64,000 nucleotides of DNA from positions 23,501 to 87,500 of the forward strand of contig JAAEAF010001989.1 of assembly GCA_011037195.1 (NCBI GenBank), in the 5' to 3' direction. Made by a program: the position numbers and the translations under genes. The DNA comes from Triatoma infestans. Lineage: Eukaryota; Arthropoda; Insecta; Hemiptera; Reduviidae. Below, piece by piece: positions 33,538 to 44,374 of this stretch; the stretch's first letter is position 1; each line of letters starts with the position of its first letter. The notes below the pieces were generated by a model. It made no database searches and was not told the origin of the DNA. It saw only the letters and a list, made by a program, of their open reading frames with translations.

Positions 33538-34393
33538 TAACAGCAACCTCTGGCAATACTTCGGGATATGGTTTGTCGCCAGAACGATCAGTTTCCTCGT
33601 TAGTTTATTCTCACAGAACCGGTTTCCCCTAGTCTTTAATACGCTGCTTATATGGTTTCCTTTTAGCCAGCGGCTAGTATACTCAGCTGCAGCTTCCGCG
33701 CTGCCGTTACAAAACCCACAAATAAAAACCATATCTCGCTATTCTATGGCAAAGAACTCTGGCATTTTGAATGTATGACCAGCTAAATCACGACTAAATG
33801 ATTCTGATTATTAGAATTAGACGGATTTCTATCGTGAGATAACAATTCCAAAGTTCATTCCAGGATCATTAATTAATCATAGGTATTTTTGTAACAGCTC
33901 TCAATTTTCATTTTGTGTTTTTTTTACATTTATTTCGCATTTTCTTTAAGAAAACCAGAAAGAAACCCCATGATATTATTATCGTTGGAAAGCTGGTGAA
34001 ATGTAGATATTTTTTCTGTAACCGGACCGTACGCTAGCCTTAAAGAAATTTATAAGAAAATACTATTGAAAAGGGGTTTTTAACAGGCGAAGCGCTGTAG
34101 AGTTAAGTTTAAAGTCTCTGAAAAACCTTATAATTAATTCAATTAAAATAAAACTTCTGTTTCTTATAGGAAATTTAATGCTCTTTGCAAAGGTGTAATT
34201 GAATATGATTTATGTGAAAAACTTTTTGAGATATAATCAATTTTATGAGAAAAAGTAGGAAAATTGAAAAATTTTAGAAAATGAAGACTAACTTTTGAAG
34301 GCGAACGCGAATCGGACCATGGTTTATTAGAAATTTTTTGTTCCAAATAAAGTGGCAAACCATATGCCGAAGTATTGCCAGAGGTTGCTGTTA
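33538..34393. mobile_element. MITE-like element with about 38-bp inverted repeats (856 bp)
   Basis: TAACAGCAACCTCTGGCAAT continuing ACTTCGGGATATGGTTTG on the left is mirrored on the right with one mismatch. No transposase-like frame was recognised. It begins about 50 bp after the right end of the family R copy at 32805-33480. TATA lies near both outer edges, but the duplication is not certain. Confidence 0.8.
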
Positions 34394-34959
34394 AACGTAT
34401 ATATGACGGAAGACAAATATAGATCCAAAAGTGATAGGAATTTAAAGTATCCTACAATTAAATAGATAGGTCCACGTAAATCTGTTTTATACAATAGTTA
34501 TACTTCTTCTTACAGTAGTAAGATAACATAAAATTCTTACAAATAAAAATCTAACATTTTCTCATATTGATGCAAGAGTTAAATTATCTCAGTTCCTAAT
34601 GGCCAAACTCTGGGAATCAATTGGTACAGTTCAAATACAACAAAAAATGTCTGATAAATTTTTTTCCAAAAATACCTTTCATTCGGAAGATATTTTTCAC
34701 ATTTTGTATTTTCCCAACATACTTACTACCTTATCGTATAAAATCGTTAATAATTTCAGATGTGCTAAGGTTAAAAAACAAATACGATAGCACCATTCCA
34801 AAAAAGCATTAAATTTACTGTCTGAAAATATTGTTTTCAATCTTCATTGTCATTTAAAAAAATTTGGCCAATATCAGTAAATGTATCACTTTTATTTTAA
34901 ACATCTTCCAAAAAGGGTTCTTCTTTTCGAGGATTCTACGGGGCGTTATGCTTTCCTCT

Positions 34960-35195
34960 AAAGTACATCAGTACACTGTATTGTTGACCTATGTTGGACA
35001 GGAAGACTAGGTGGAGAGGAAAGGAGTCCGCGAGGGATGCCAAGGAAAACTTGGTATAGGGGCCTAAACTTGGTATAGACGCCAGGCTGGGGGTTCAGTT
35101 CAGATAGAAATAAATGGAAGTAGCTTTATGAAGGATCTCACATTGCATAAGCCGATAGAAGAGCGGCACAGATTAAGAAGAAGAAGAACGACTAT
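34960..35195 (+). mobile_element. RTE-like retrotransposon 3' end
   Basis: GTGGAGAGGAAAGGAGTCCG followed by GGATGCCAAGGAAAACTTGG encodes a decayed RGRPRKTW-like stretch. EIEINGSSF / DRNKWKQLYEGSHIA and an AAG-rich tail (35178-35189) are typical of the ends of RTE-type elements. Short and diverged. Confidence 0.5.
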
Positions 35196-35552
35196 TAATT
35201 TCCCCCCCCGTTAATTAATTCTGACGGAAAAACTGTGATTGATTTTGCGCTTCCTCTAAATACTCACTTTTATTAATGTACAGTTTAATAATCTATATAT
35301 ATCTATAAATATTTTATTTCACAAATCCTAAAAATTATGCAAATTCTCTAGATATGTAAACAAAATTTCACATAGCTAATCCGACATTGCTCAACCGTAA
35401 AAACCTCAGCCAAGTTATTTCTATCTCATTTCTAAATATATTTATAGTTTACATGAAAAATATTTTAAAAAGACATAGTTTTAATAAAAAAAAAAAAAAA
35501 AATAGGCCAACATACTAAAAGGATACCTGGGGAATAAATAAATTTTAAAAAA

Positions 35553-35634
35553 AAATCTGGTGTGAAACACTCATATGACTTTCGCTTCTTACTACTCTTA
35601 AAACAATTACATTACATTATATAAAATGACAAAT
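35553..35634 (+). repeat. Family R left-end fragment, target of mariner copy 2
   Basis: TCTGGTGTGAAACACTCATA followed by CTCTTAAAACAATTACATTA matches the variant left end split by the LTR at 3926-3963/4220-4255. Mariner copy 2 begins immediately after the TA at 35634. Confidence 0.6.
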
Positions 35635-35830
35635 ACGAGGTGTGTAAATTAAGTAATGAGACTGATTTTCTAGTGTTCGATCTGGCAACACTGGAGACGC
35701 GGCGCATGCGTGGTAGGGCAAGTAAACATCTAATACACGCCCAGTGCAAATTTGAAAATGCTAGAGTTGTTGCACTGTCCCCGTAGTGACTTTTTTTGTG
35801 AGCAAGGTTTTTTTCAGTGCGTTTTTAAAA

Positions 35831-36211
35831 ATGAGTGACATCAATTACGAGCAACGTTGTGCTATCAGGTTTTGCTACAGACTTGGGCACAGTGCAACGG
35901 AAACGTTTGAAAAACTGTGCCAGGCCTATGGAGACAATGTTTTGTTGAGAGCACAGGTTTTTAGGTGGTTTAAGTCGTTTGCAGAAGGAAGGAAATCAAT
36001 TGAAGACGAGCCTCGCAGCGCAAGGCCGCCTTCATCTTCAAGAACCGACGAAAATGTTGGCAGAATCCGCGATCTCGTGCGTTCAGATCGTCGTTTGACT
36101 GTCCGAATGATCGGCGAAGAGTTGAATTTGACTCACACAACCGTTCATCAAATTTTGACTAATGACTTGGGGATGAGAAAAATTTGTGCTAAAATGGTTC
36201 CGAAAAATTAA
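35831..36211 (+). pseudogene. Mariner transposase, N-terminal DNA-binding half (copy 2)
   Basis: The reading frame from [20 protein letters not shown] includes both helix-turn-helix segments and reaches RKICAKMVPKN, which preserves the family VPK linker better than copy 1. It then stops at a TAA introduced by the internal deletion. Methionines upstream in the same frame lie in the 5' untranslated part. The start at 35831 matches copy 1 and the family start. Confidence 0.88.
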
Positions 36212-36232
36212 TTGTATTAATGGGTATTTGGC

Positions 36233-36520
36233 CAGTAATAACATTCCTGTGGCTCCTCAGCCTCCTTATTCACCCGACTTGAGTCCATGTGACTTTTTTT
36301 TGTTTCCCAAATTGAAAAATCACCTCAAGGGACGTCATTTTGGAACGTTGGAGAATATTCAAACAGCCGTACCGACCAACTGAAGTCTATTCCAGTATCC
36401 GAGTTCCAGCACTACTATGACGAATGGAAGAATCGTCTTCAGCGTTGTGGGGCTTCCCAAAGGTAGTTACTTTGAAGGGGACAATGTTGAATTGTAATTT
36501 TTTTTGAAAAAAAAAAGATA
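36233..36520 (+). pseudogene. Mariner transposase C-terminal remnant (copy 2)
   Basis: ASNNIPVAPQPPYSPDLSPC is followed by DFFLFPKLKNHLKGRHFGTL. It retains the third catalytic Asp in the CDFFLFP motif and the downstream helix. A one-base frameshift follows near TAVPTN, after which SIPVSEFQHYYDEWKNRLQR is readable in another frame. The first two catalytic Asp residues are absent. Confidence 0.85.
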
Positions 36521-36814
36521 AAAAAATCAGTCTCATTACTTAATTTACACACCTCGTATTGTTTAAAATTCAAATTTTACCATTTGTCCTAAAAAAATAT
36601 ATATAGAGATGATGGTGGTGGTGGGGGGAAGTCAATATTATATTCGCCAATAATACTGAACAAAAAAATTTGATCTACGTAATACCACATAGAAATTTTT
36701 TTCGTTTTTTTCTATAATCAAAATAAGAGTCCTACTTTACTTTTGGAAATCGTTAGAGTCATTTTCGAAAAAAATCCAAAAAACTCAAAATCTAGTACAG
36801 AAAAATAATATTAA

Positions 36815-37570
36815 GGACAGCCAGTCTGCGCTGAAGACGCTGAATTCAAGTGTCTTTACGTCCAGGTTGGTGTTAGAATGTTCTAAAAGACTGGAAGAGC
36901 TTTTTTCTCTGAAGGATGTGCTTCTAGTCTGGGTGCCAGGTCACATGGGAATTTTTGAGAATAAGGAGGTGGACAGGTTAGCCAAATTAGGCTCCTCTCT
37001 TTCTTTCATTGGTCCCCAAGCCTGCTGTTGGCGTGTCTTCTGGCACATACATGTCTGTCAGGCTTCCAGACATGGACAGCTTCATCCTTATGGATGAGCT
37101 CAGTTGGTTTTCGGCAGTCCAAAATGCTCATCGGGGGTCCGGATAAGGCCATTAGTGAGACGTTGCTGTTATTTTTTTCACGGAGCGCTCTCAGGCTTCT
37201 GGCTAGATCTCTTACTGGACATTGTGGTTTAAGGGGAGACATTTCTACATAATGGGGCTGCTCATGCCGGATCCATTTTGTAGAGTCTGTGAGACAGAGG
37301 AGGAAACACCCATCCATCTTATGACTGATTGCTTGGGTTGTGAGGAAATTAGGTTCAGGACCTTTGGTCGGAATAGGATGTCTGTGGAAGAGCTTAGGCT
37401 ATTTCCGCTTAAGATTATTGTCCGATTTATTCGGACTGCGGGGAATCTTAGATGGATTAGATCCGGGACTGGATTTTTGTTCTAGTCCCGGTTTCTTGTT
37501 GTTTTTCTTGGGGTAGCTATATGGGCCCAGTGAGGCTTTGGATAGCGTTGGGTTTCCCTCCCCACAGACA

Positions 37571-37624
<54 letters not shown>

Positions 37625-37625
37625 T
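36815..37625 (+). mobile_element. Non-LTR retrotransposon RNase H/C-terminal fragment with (TAA)n tail
   Basis: KDSQSALKTLNSSVFTSRLV carries the second RNase H Asp motif and VLLVWVPGHMGIFENKEVDR the last. After frame changes PDPFCRVCETEEETPIHLMT then DCLG gives the CCHC-like C-terminus. The 3' end is a pure AAT repeat at 37569-37622. (TAA)n tails are characteristic of I-clade LINEs, so I infer that group. Degenerate family R sequence flanks it. Confidence 0.75.
37569..37622. repeat. (AAT)n microsatellite, LINE tail
   Basis: An uninterrupted AAT trinucleotide repeat directly after the 3'UTR of the LINE fragment at 36815-37625. Interpreted as its target-primed tail. Confidence 0.9.
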
Positions 37626-37934
37626 ACTGAAAAATGACATTTCCGATAAATAGATTTTTTTTTTTTTAATTTAGAATTCTATCATGTGGTACTTTAGAGG
37701 AAAGCTTAATGCTATGTTTTCCCAAATGAGCGATTGTCGGTTTTTATCAAACCACTGACCCCGCTGTCCACTCAACCCCAACACTCAAGTGTTTTACAAA
37801 ATTAACATTTCCGGGAGAAAATGTTTGAACTACTTCAGAGGTATTTCTGTAAGTAGTCAGTACAGGAAGTTTAAAAGAAAAATTATTGGAGCTGTTTTTG
37901 AGCTGAATTCGTGAAATACTGAAAAACCTGTTCA

Positions 37935-38760
37935 GTAAAGTCCCACAAACCGGCTCTACTTCGCAATACAAATTAAACCAATAGGCTTCCGTATTTACCG
38001 CTGAATTAGTAGCCATAAATAACTCCCTTCATTTTGCAGCCTCGCTTCACTCTTCTACTATTATTAGTCTTTCTGATAGTCAAAGCGTTCTCTCCAGTCT
38101 GAGGCAACCGGGTCCAACCGAAATCATCCATCCTTCACATTACTGCAAACAGTGTAGTTACTTAAGTACTTGCACTTGGAAGGGAAGGTAGTCCCGCCTA
38201 ATATGGGTTAAGCGACACTTCGGGTTAAGAGCGAACGAAATGGCGGACCTAGGGGGCGAGAAGTGCGGCCTCTTCTGGTCTACCCACAGATAAAATGTTA
38301 CTAGCTGCTGATATTAAAAATTATGCAAAAGTCCAATATTATAAGGAGTGGAGTGTCGAATATGAGAAAGTGAGGAATGTTAAAGGAATGTTTTTTACCG
38401 GTTTACAATCACACATTCCCTCTAAGCCATGCCATCCATGCCTTCAGCGAAAGTAGGAAGTTTTATACCTTAATATGCAGGCTGAGGTTCAAACCATAAC
38501 TTCAGTCCTCACCACCTGGGTCGTATAGGAATCACGATTAATCCCAAATGTCCATGCCCACACGATGCAAAAAATTGATGTGCAACACATCATTTTAGCT
38601 TGTGGAAAATACTCCAATGGAAGAGAATTGTTATGGGACTCCATAGTTGAAGCTGGATGTACACTACCCCCGTACCAAAATTCTATTTTAAATAACCATG
38701 AGACATACATAGAACTCTGTAACTTCATAAAGAAAAACATGATATAGATCTGTAAATAAA
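37935..38760 (+). mobile_element. Degenerate non-LTR retrotransposon RNase H/C-terminal fragment
   Basis: SVFTAELVAINNSLHFAASL and TIISLSDSQSVLSSLRQP carry the Glu and Asp motifs of an RNase H domain, and GLRANEMADLGGEKCG the third Asp region. The final segment HAHTMQKIDVQHIILACGKY matches the C-terminal Cys/His region. Multiple frameshifts and stops are present. It is distinct from the fragment that precedes it. Confidence 0.65.
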
Positions 38761-38884
38761 ACCTACAATATATATAAATAGTCACAAACAAACAATAGAC
38801 ACAATATAAATATAACTGATAAAAAATAAATGTCCACAATTAAAGAGTTAATAATTTGGCGATCTGCAAAGTACAGGAAGCCAA

Positions 38885-38996
38885 AAAAAAAAAGTAGCAC
38901 TTCCGTTTTATGGATTGTGCCGGAAACCTCCGACCAAGATGATGAGATGATAGAACCTAAACGGAATATACCAGTTTGAACTTAGTGAGATATTTT

Positions 38997-39058
<62 letters not shown>

Positions 39059-39182
39059 CTTTCGTTAAAAACATGTATTTCGTCCTCTAGGACCTCAACA
39101 AAACATGTATTTCCGGTGAAATCTCAATTTCCAAAATCCAATCGCAATATCTCCTCTTACTTAGAAATTAAGAGAAAGTAAA
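38885..39182 (+). repeat. Family R repeat, right part with long CA tract
   Basis: GTAGCACTTCCGTTTTATGG begins the right part. A 54-bp CA repeat (39000-39054) and TGTATTTCCGGTGAAATCTC follow. It ends TTAGAAATTAAGAGAAAGTA. Confidence 0.62.
39000..39054. repeat. (CA)n microsatellite inside family R
   Basis: A pure CA dinucleotide run at the position where all family R copies carry a shorter CA-rich stretch. Confidence 0.95.
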
Positions 39183-39184
39183 TA

Positions 39185-42100
39185 TCTCTTAATTTGTATT
39201 TAGCCTTATTTAAAACAATAATTACAATATCTGTTCTTAAAATTAATTATAAGCTGTAATACAAAATGTGGTTGATAAAAGTCAATAGAATGTAAAATTT
39301 AATTATATAAAAACTACAGACAAGAGAATTAATTAAAGAAAAAGGAGTAAAAGTGAGTTTGGTTTAATAAGTGATGGTAGTAGTGTTGGGTGGAGGGGGG
39401 ATTGAAGAATGGACTTCCAAGGGAAAGGAAGGAGGGAAGGAGTAAAGCAATAGGAAGGATACATTAGGTTTATTATATGTTGCTAAAAATAAAGGTTTGA
39501 ATAACCTGGCTAGTAGCAATTAGGAAAATGTCTATCAGCAACAATCATTATTCACTTTTTGATGCGCGCGTGATACTAACTCATTCATCAACTTACATAC
39601 ATATATACATTCACAGCCCTTTTCATTTCCTACAAATTCATTACATTTCTACATCATCAACAACAACGAGACAACCTATATCAACTATAAGCCACACTAT
39701 TAACGTTCTACTAATATAGATAAATCGATTAATTTAACAATCAATTATTTATAATCTTTTACAAACACTTTAATAAAATTATTGCAAAAAAAAAAGAACA
39801 ACAAATAAAACAAAAAATAATAAGAAAATAAATTGGGTATATAATATGAGAAATAGTGGAAGAAGGTTCTACAAACATAGGTTATAGTCCTTTTATAAGA
39901 TTAATTTAAGATAAGCTAGTACATTAACTCTCTCTCTTCGGCCTGTTATACGCTCATAAAAGAAACAGATTGTCCAATTACTAAAATACAGAATAAGACA
40001 AGATTAAAACTGGCCTTCATTTATTTATATAGAATATAAAACTTTTATGAAAGAAATTATTGTTCAACAACTGTTGAAAGATAATAATTAAAACAAAACA
40101 AATTTTGTTTAAACTAACTCTCTCTGCTAAAATATAATTATTATTTGCCTCTGAATGCTAAAGGATGGCTGCAATGTGTTAAAAATGAAACATTAAAAGA
40201 AAGTTTATCAAAGCTTGGCACAAAATATTATTAACTTTAGGTTTTGGAAGAAGAAAAATGTGGTATGAAACATCACGTTTCTCTTACTGCAGTTTACAAA
40301 ATTGTGATTGACAAATTTTATAGTTAGTATACCAAATTTAATGAAATTTGTCAGTGTTTTTTGGGCAGAAAATCGCGAAAACTGTTCGGTAAAAGCGCAC
40401 TTCCGGTTTACTAATTTTCTTGAAACTCAGAATTGGGCAATATATTTATTCCTAATTAATTTTGGTAAAAAAAAAAAAAAACCCTCCGCCAAAAGCAACC
40501 TTTTTAAATTAATTTACCCAGAGAAATGTTTCAAATAGCATTTGTAGGCATTTATATGTGTAATCCACATTATTAGTTTAAAGAAAATAGGAAAGCTGAA
40601 TAATTCTATAGATATAACATATAAATACTGTGCTTAAAATTAGATTTGAATGTCGGAAGACATAGGTAAGAAATATAAAGACACTAGCGCTTTCCAACGG
40701 CAACTCTAAGAACTTATTGACACCTAATTTCTTACAGTTGGATTTTAAACAAATTTAATTTACAAAATCCTATATATTGAATTTATAAATTCTGTGTATC
40801 TTAAACAAAAAAAAAAAGTCTACATTAATGCGAAACCATTCGATATTTGGAGAAAATTTTATCTTAGGAACTAAAAAAAAAAATTTCAAATACCTACTGA
40901 TCCAAATAAATTTGTCATTCCTCCAAAATTGAATATACTTAGTATTCACATCCATTAAAGAGTGATTAATAACTTAAACAAAAGATATTATTACAACGAA
41001 CGAAACACAATTATACAAGTTCTCACTAACGACAAAACATACAAAAATACATCACCGAATTTTTAAAAACTACAATTAAAATACAGCCACCAACTAAAAT
41101 CGTATTAAGACAAAAATGGCCGGCCGTAATAAATAAGCGTAGAATTAATATTGACTTTAAGAAGGGGGGGGGCCACTAAACTTGTCAGTAAAAATTCCAA
41201 GATTGAATAAAATTTCTCAATTATAATTATATTAACTACATCAGGAAAAGTCTTATGTGAGTCTGGGGTTTCACACTAGATTTTCACTAATTTGCCCTGT
41301 TGATTATTAAAAAACATTTTTCGTTCTTTAATTAAATTTTATTTTGTATGCAATAATTAAATTCATTTTAATGACACATGCTTTGTATGTAGTACTAGCG
41401 GAGGTGTTAAGAAATATTTGTGGTACATTATGTAAAGCTTGGGAAAGAGAAAACAGTATATCAGGTGAATCACTATATACTACAAACTCTCGAGCCAAAA
41501 ATGAATCATGTTTCTAAATTAGATCAACACGCTACTTCTGTGAAACAAAACGAAATATTTCTTTTACCTAAATACTTGCTGTTTAAAAAAAAACAATAAA
41601 AAAACATATTTTACTAAAAGCTTTGCAAAAATAAACATTTTTTCTCCTATTCTAATGTTGGTCGTACATTTTTTTTTATTTGGATGGCATGATATAAATA
41701 GAGATAATATTTATGTACTGTTTACAAATGAATCATTTATTTCATTATGGGATATATCACCGCTTATTTTTAGCAACAGATTCTTTACAGGGGTTCATTC
41801 AAATCAATTAAGGACAAATTTATCTACTTTAATTAGATAAAATTAACTTTGAAAAGATGAGATTGAGCATACTTTTAAAACTTCTAATTAGATATACTAT
41901 TTTAATCAGATAAATGACGATTTTACTAAAATATAAGACAAAAACTCAGTAAGAAAATTAAAATCAAAACAGGGGAAAAAAACAAACTAGTTTTAAATTA
42001 TAATTCCTAAAAATTACCACAAATAATTGTAAATTATAAAAATCAGAAAACGGTTATGTCAAAGTTTGTTAAAAGTTATATTACAAAATTTAGGGAGGCG

Positions 42101-43530
42101 TAGGAATACAAGGTCATGCCCACACGTTAAATACCCTATTTTCAACGTCACTGCTGACTACAATGCTATTTTAAATTTATAATTTTAAATAGATTTAATA
42201 AGAGTACTTTTATCATAGCATGTTAAAAGTTGGATCATTTATAATAAATTAAATAATAACAGGTTTATACAGGAAGGTTATATTAAACAATCTATACAAA
42301 ATAAACTATATTTTGGTAAAAATCTTGATTTCTCTACTATTCAATATATATATATTTTTTTTTTTTGTTCGATATACAGGAGATCATACCATCCAATTTC
42401 ACCTTTCTATTATTTTCCATAAAACTGACGAAGGACATTTCACTTTTTCTCCACAGAATATGATAGAACAAGACATAGTTGTCATTTCATTTATGCTCCA
42501 ACAATATTACCCATCTGTTATATCAACTACTTCTAAAGGAAATCCCGTTTTATATGTTTCACTTGAATGATTTCAAAACATTGGTTATGGTTAGGAAAGT
42601 ACAAGAAAGAAAAGAAAAAGAAAAATGAAGCGATACAAATTCTTATATAAAACCTATTTCCCCTTATAAGAAATATTTTAAATGGGTAGTTGAGTTTGCA
42701 AAGAGATTTATTTATTTATTTTTTTTTTTATGAAAGCCAACTTCCTCGACTAGTTTCAATCTTGATTAACAGTATGAAACTCCATACAATGTCAAGACAA
42801 TTTCTCGAAATCTGTATTTTGAAAGAAGGAAATCATTTCTTCAGATATTTGTGGTGCACGTTTATCTTTGTACTACAATTATTTCATTAATTTCAGATCA
42901 GAAAGCTTCCTTTCCTTCACCATCTCATAGAGACATTATCTGTTTTTGAAAGGTTATATTCGAAAGAAATGCATTACTTGGTCATTTGTGGCATTTATTA
43001 GTCCAGAAGTATAGATTTTTTTAATTTGAAGTTTTTTCGAAAATTCACAATTAGCGAAGGAATATAATAATAAAGACCCTTTCTAAAGTTATAAAGTGAA
43101 TGTAATATTCTTATTAAAAATAATAATGAAGATTTCTTAAAATAAGAAACTATTTGACAAATATAAAGTGTGACATCAATTTATTATGGTGCAAAGGTCG
43201 AAAAATGTCTTTTAAAAGTAAAAGTAAAAAATGTTAACATTATCAAAAAGTATTTATTACATTCATTTATATTGTACTACGTTATGTTACGATTAAAATA
43301 TTTAGTACTCTATTGATGATCATATAGATATGGCTATATATTTTAAATTTACTCCATATGTTTATGTTCTTTTCAAAAAAAATATACTTCTTTTCATTAA
43401 AAAAAAACAAAGTTAAATTTTATGAGGGCAATAAGAATTTGAAAAAGTCTTTTAAAGGTTTATAACCTCCCGCGTACAATCAACATGCGTGGTGCGTAAC
43501 AATCAACTCTCTAAACGAACTTTATAGCGT
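39185..43530. other. Long AT-rich stretch; only a family R fragment recognised
   Basis: Except for the R copy at 40255-40600 I see no gene or known repeat over about 4 kb. The 85-codon frame at 42313-42570 is open but has no motif I recognise. Confidence 0.45.
40255..40600 (+). repeat. Family R repeat, left end and one module
   Basis: TGTGGTATGAAACATCACG and TTTCTCTTACTGCAG mark the left end. The module with GCGCACTTCCGGTTTACTAA follows. The right part is missing. Confidence 0.6.
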
Positions 43531-43534
43531 TCAA

Positions 43535-43885
43535 GCCTGGTTCACACTAGGCTCTGTGAGCAAGTATCTATGTGACCAGGAAAAAAGGTATACGTATTTT
43601 AAACAAGAACCTCCCAAACCCTTTCAGGCTAGGCTCCCTGTGACTCAGTCTACGTGTACTGGAGTCACTTGTGCCGGTCAACGTCTCTCCCTACTACGAG
43701 ACTCGGCACAGTACCTCGGATACAAAAATCTACAATGTTCCCCTCTCCTGACCCAGGTTCAAACAGCATAATTCAGTCACAGCACGCCTGTCCATTCAAA
43801 CTAGTCGAGTCACCAGACGACTGAGAGACCCAAAATCCAGTCACACAGAGGCTCGGCAGCTCACAGAGCCTAGTGTGAACCAGGC
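43535..43885. mobile_element. MITE with perfect 27-bp inverted repeats (351 bp)
   Basis: GCCTGGTTCACACTAGGCTC followed by TGTGAGC at the left is exactly repeated in inverted orientation at the right end. The interior is GC-richer than the surroundings and has no recognisable protein. The right end abuts the hammerhead unit at 43886. No target duplication is evident. The superfamily cannot be assigned from sequence alone. Confidence 0.82.
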
Positions 43886-43945
43886 GATGATGATTGCTCT
43901 GACGATTAATGAGAATCCGAAATCAGTCAGGGACAACAAAAATAA
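43886..43945 (+). ncRNA. Hammerhead ribozyme motif, family 2, partly degenerate
   Basis: CUGACGA (43899-43905) is followed by a decayed stem II (UUAAUGAGAAUCC), GAAA (43919-43922), UCA, and GUC (43926-43928). The family 2 tail AAGCATGCTACAACTGATAA follows. It starts directly at the right end of the MITE at 43535-43885. Confidence 0.55.
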
Positions 43946-44024
43946 GCATGCTACAACTGATAAAATCCCTGAAGTTATCCAGTATTGCGGGCATTACAGG
44001 AAGTTGCGTCTTATTAAACAGCAC

Positions 44025-44372
44025 TCTTTGTGACGCAATTTCTTGACCCAAACAGATTTTGTGTAGTACCTCAATCCCCCTACTACCCTCATAGGTCTCC
44101 ATGTGAGTTTTTCTTATTTTCTAAGTTGAAAAGTCATCATCTCAGGGGACGCCATTTTGGCAATGTGGACGTCACTGAGAAAGAGGTGATGGACAAACTG
44201 AAAGCGATTCTGCATTACAACTTCCAGCACTACTATCTTAGAGTAGGAGCAATGTCTCCGGCATTGTGTGGCTTATGAAGGAAACTATTTTGAAGGTAAT
44301 AAGGTTATATTGTAAATAAAAAAATAAATAGAGAGTTTTATGAAACAGTCTCATTACTTTAAAAACAGACCT
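44025..44372 (+). mobile_element. 3' fragment of a second mariner-like element
   Basis: The translated segment PQSPYYPHRSPCEFFLFSKL, then HHLRGRHFGNVDVTEKEVMD and LKAILHYNFQHYY, matches the mariner C-terminal region. Glu replaces the third catalytic Asp. The right end AACAGTCTCATTACTTT resembles the mariner inverted repeat of copies 1 and 2. The sequence is too diverged to be the same subfamily. The 5' half is missing. Confidence 0.7.
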
Positions 44373-44374
44373 TA

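Larger units (their letters stand above)
35636..36556 (+). mobile_element. Non-autonomous mariner element, copy 2 (921 bp)
   Basis: It shares the inverted repeats (CGAGGTGTGTAAATTAAGTA) and TA flanks (35634-35635, 36557-36558) with copy 1 and is very similar throughout. The element sits in the left-end fragment of family R at 35553-35634. The central catalytic region is missing at the same place as in copy 1, but the sequence just before the junction differs. Confidence 0.9.
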
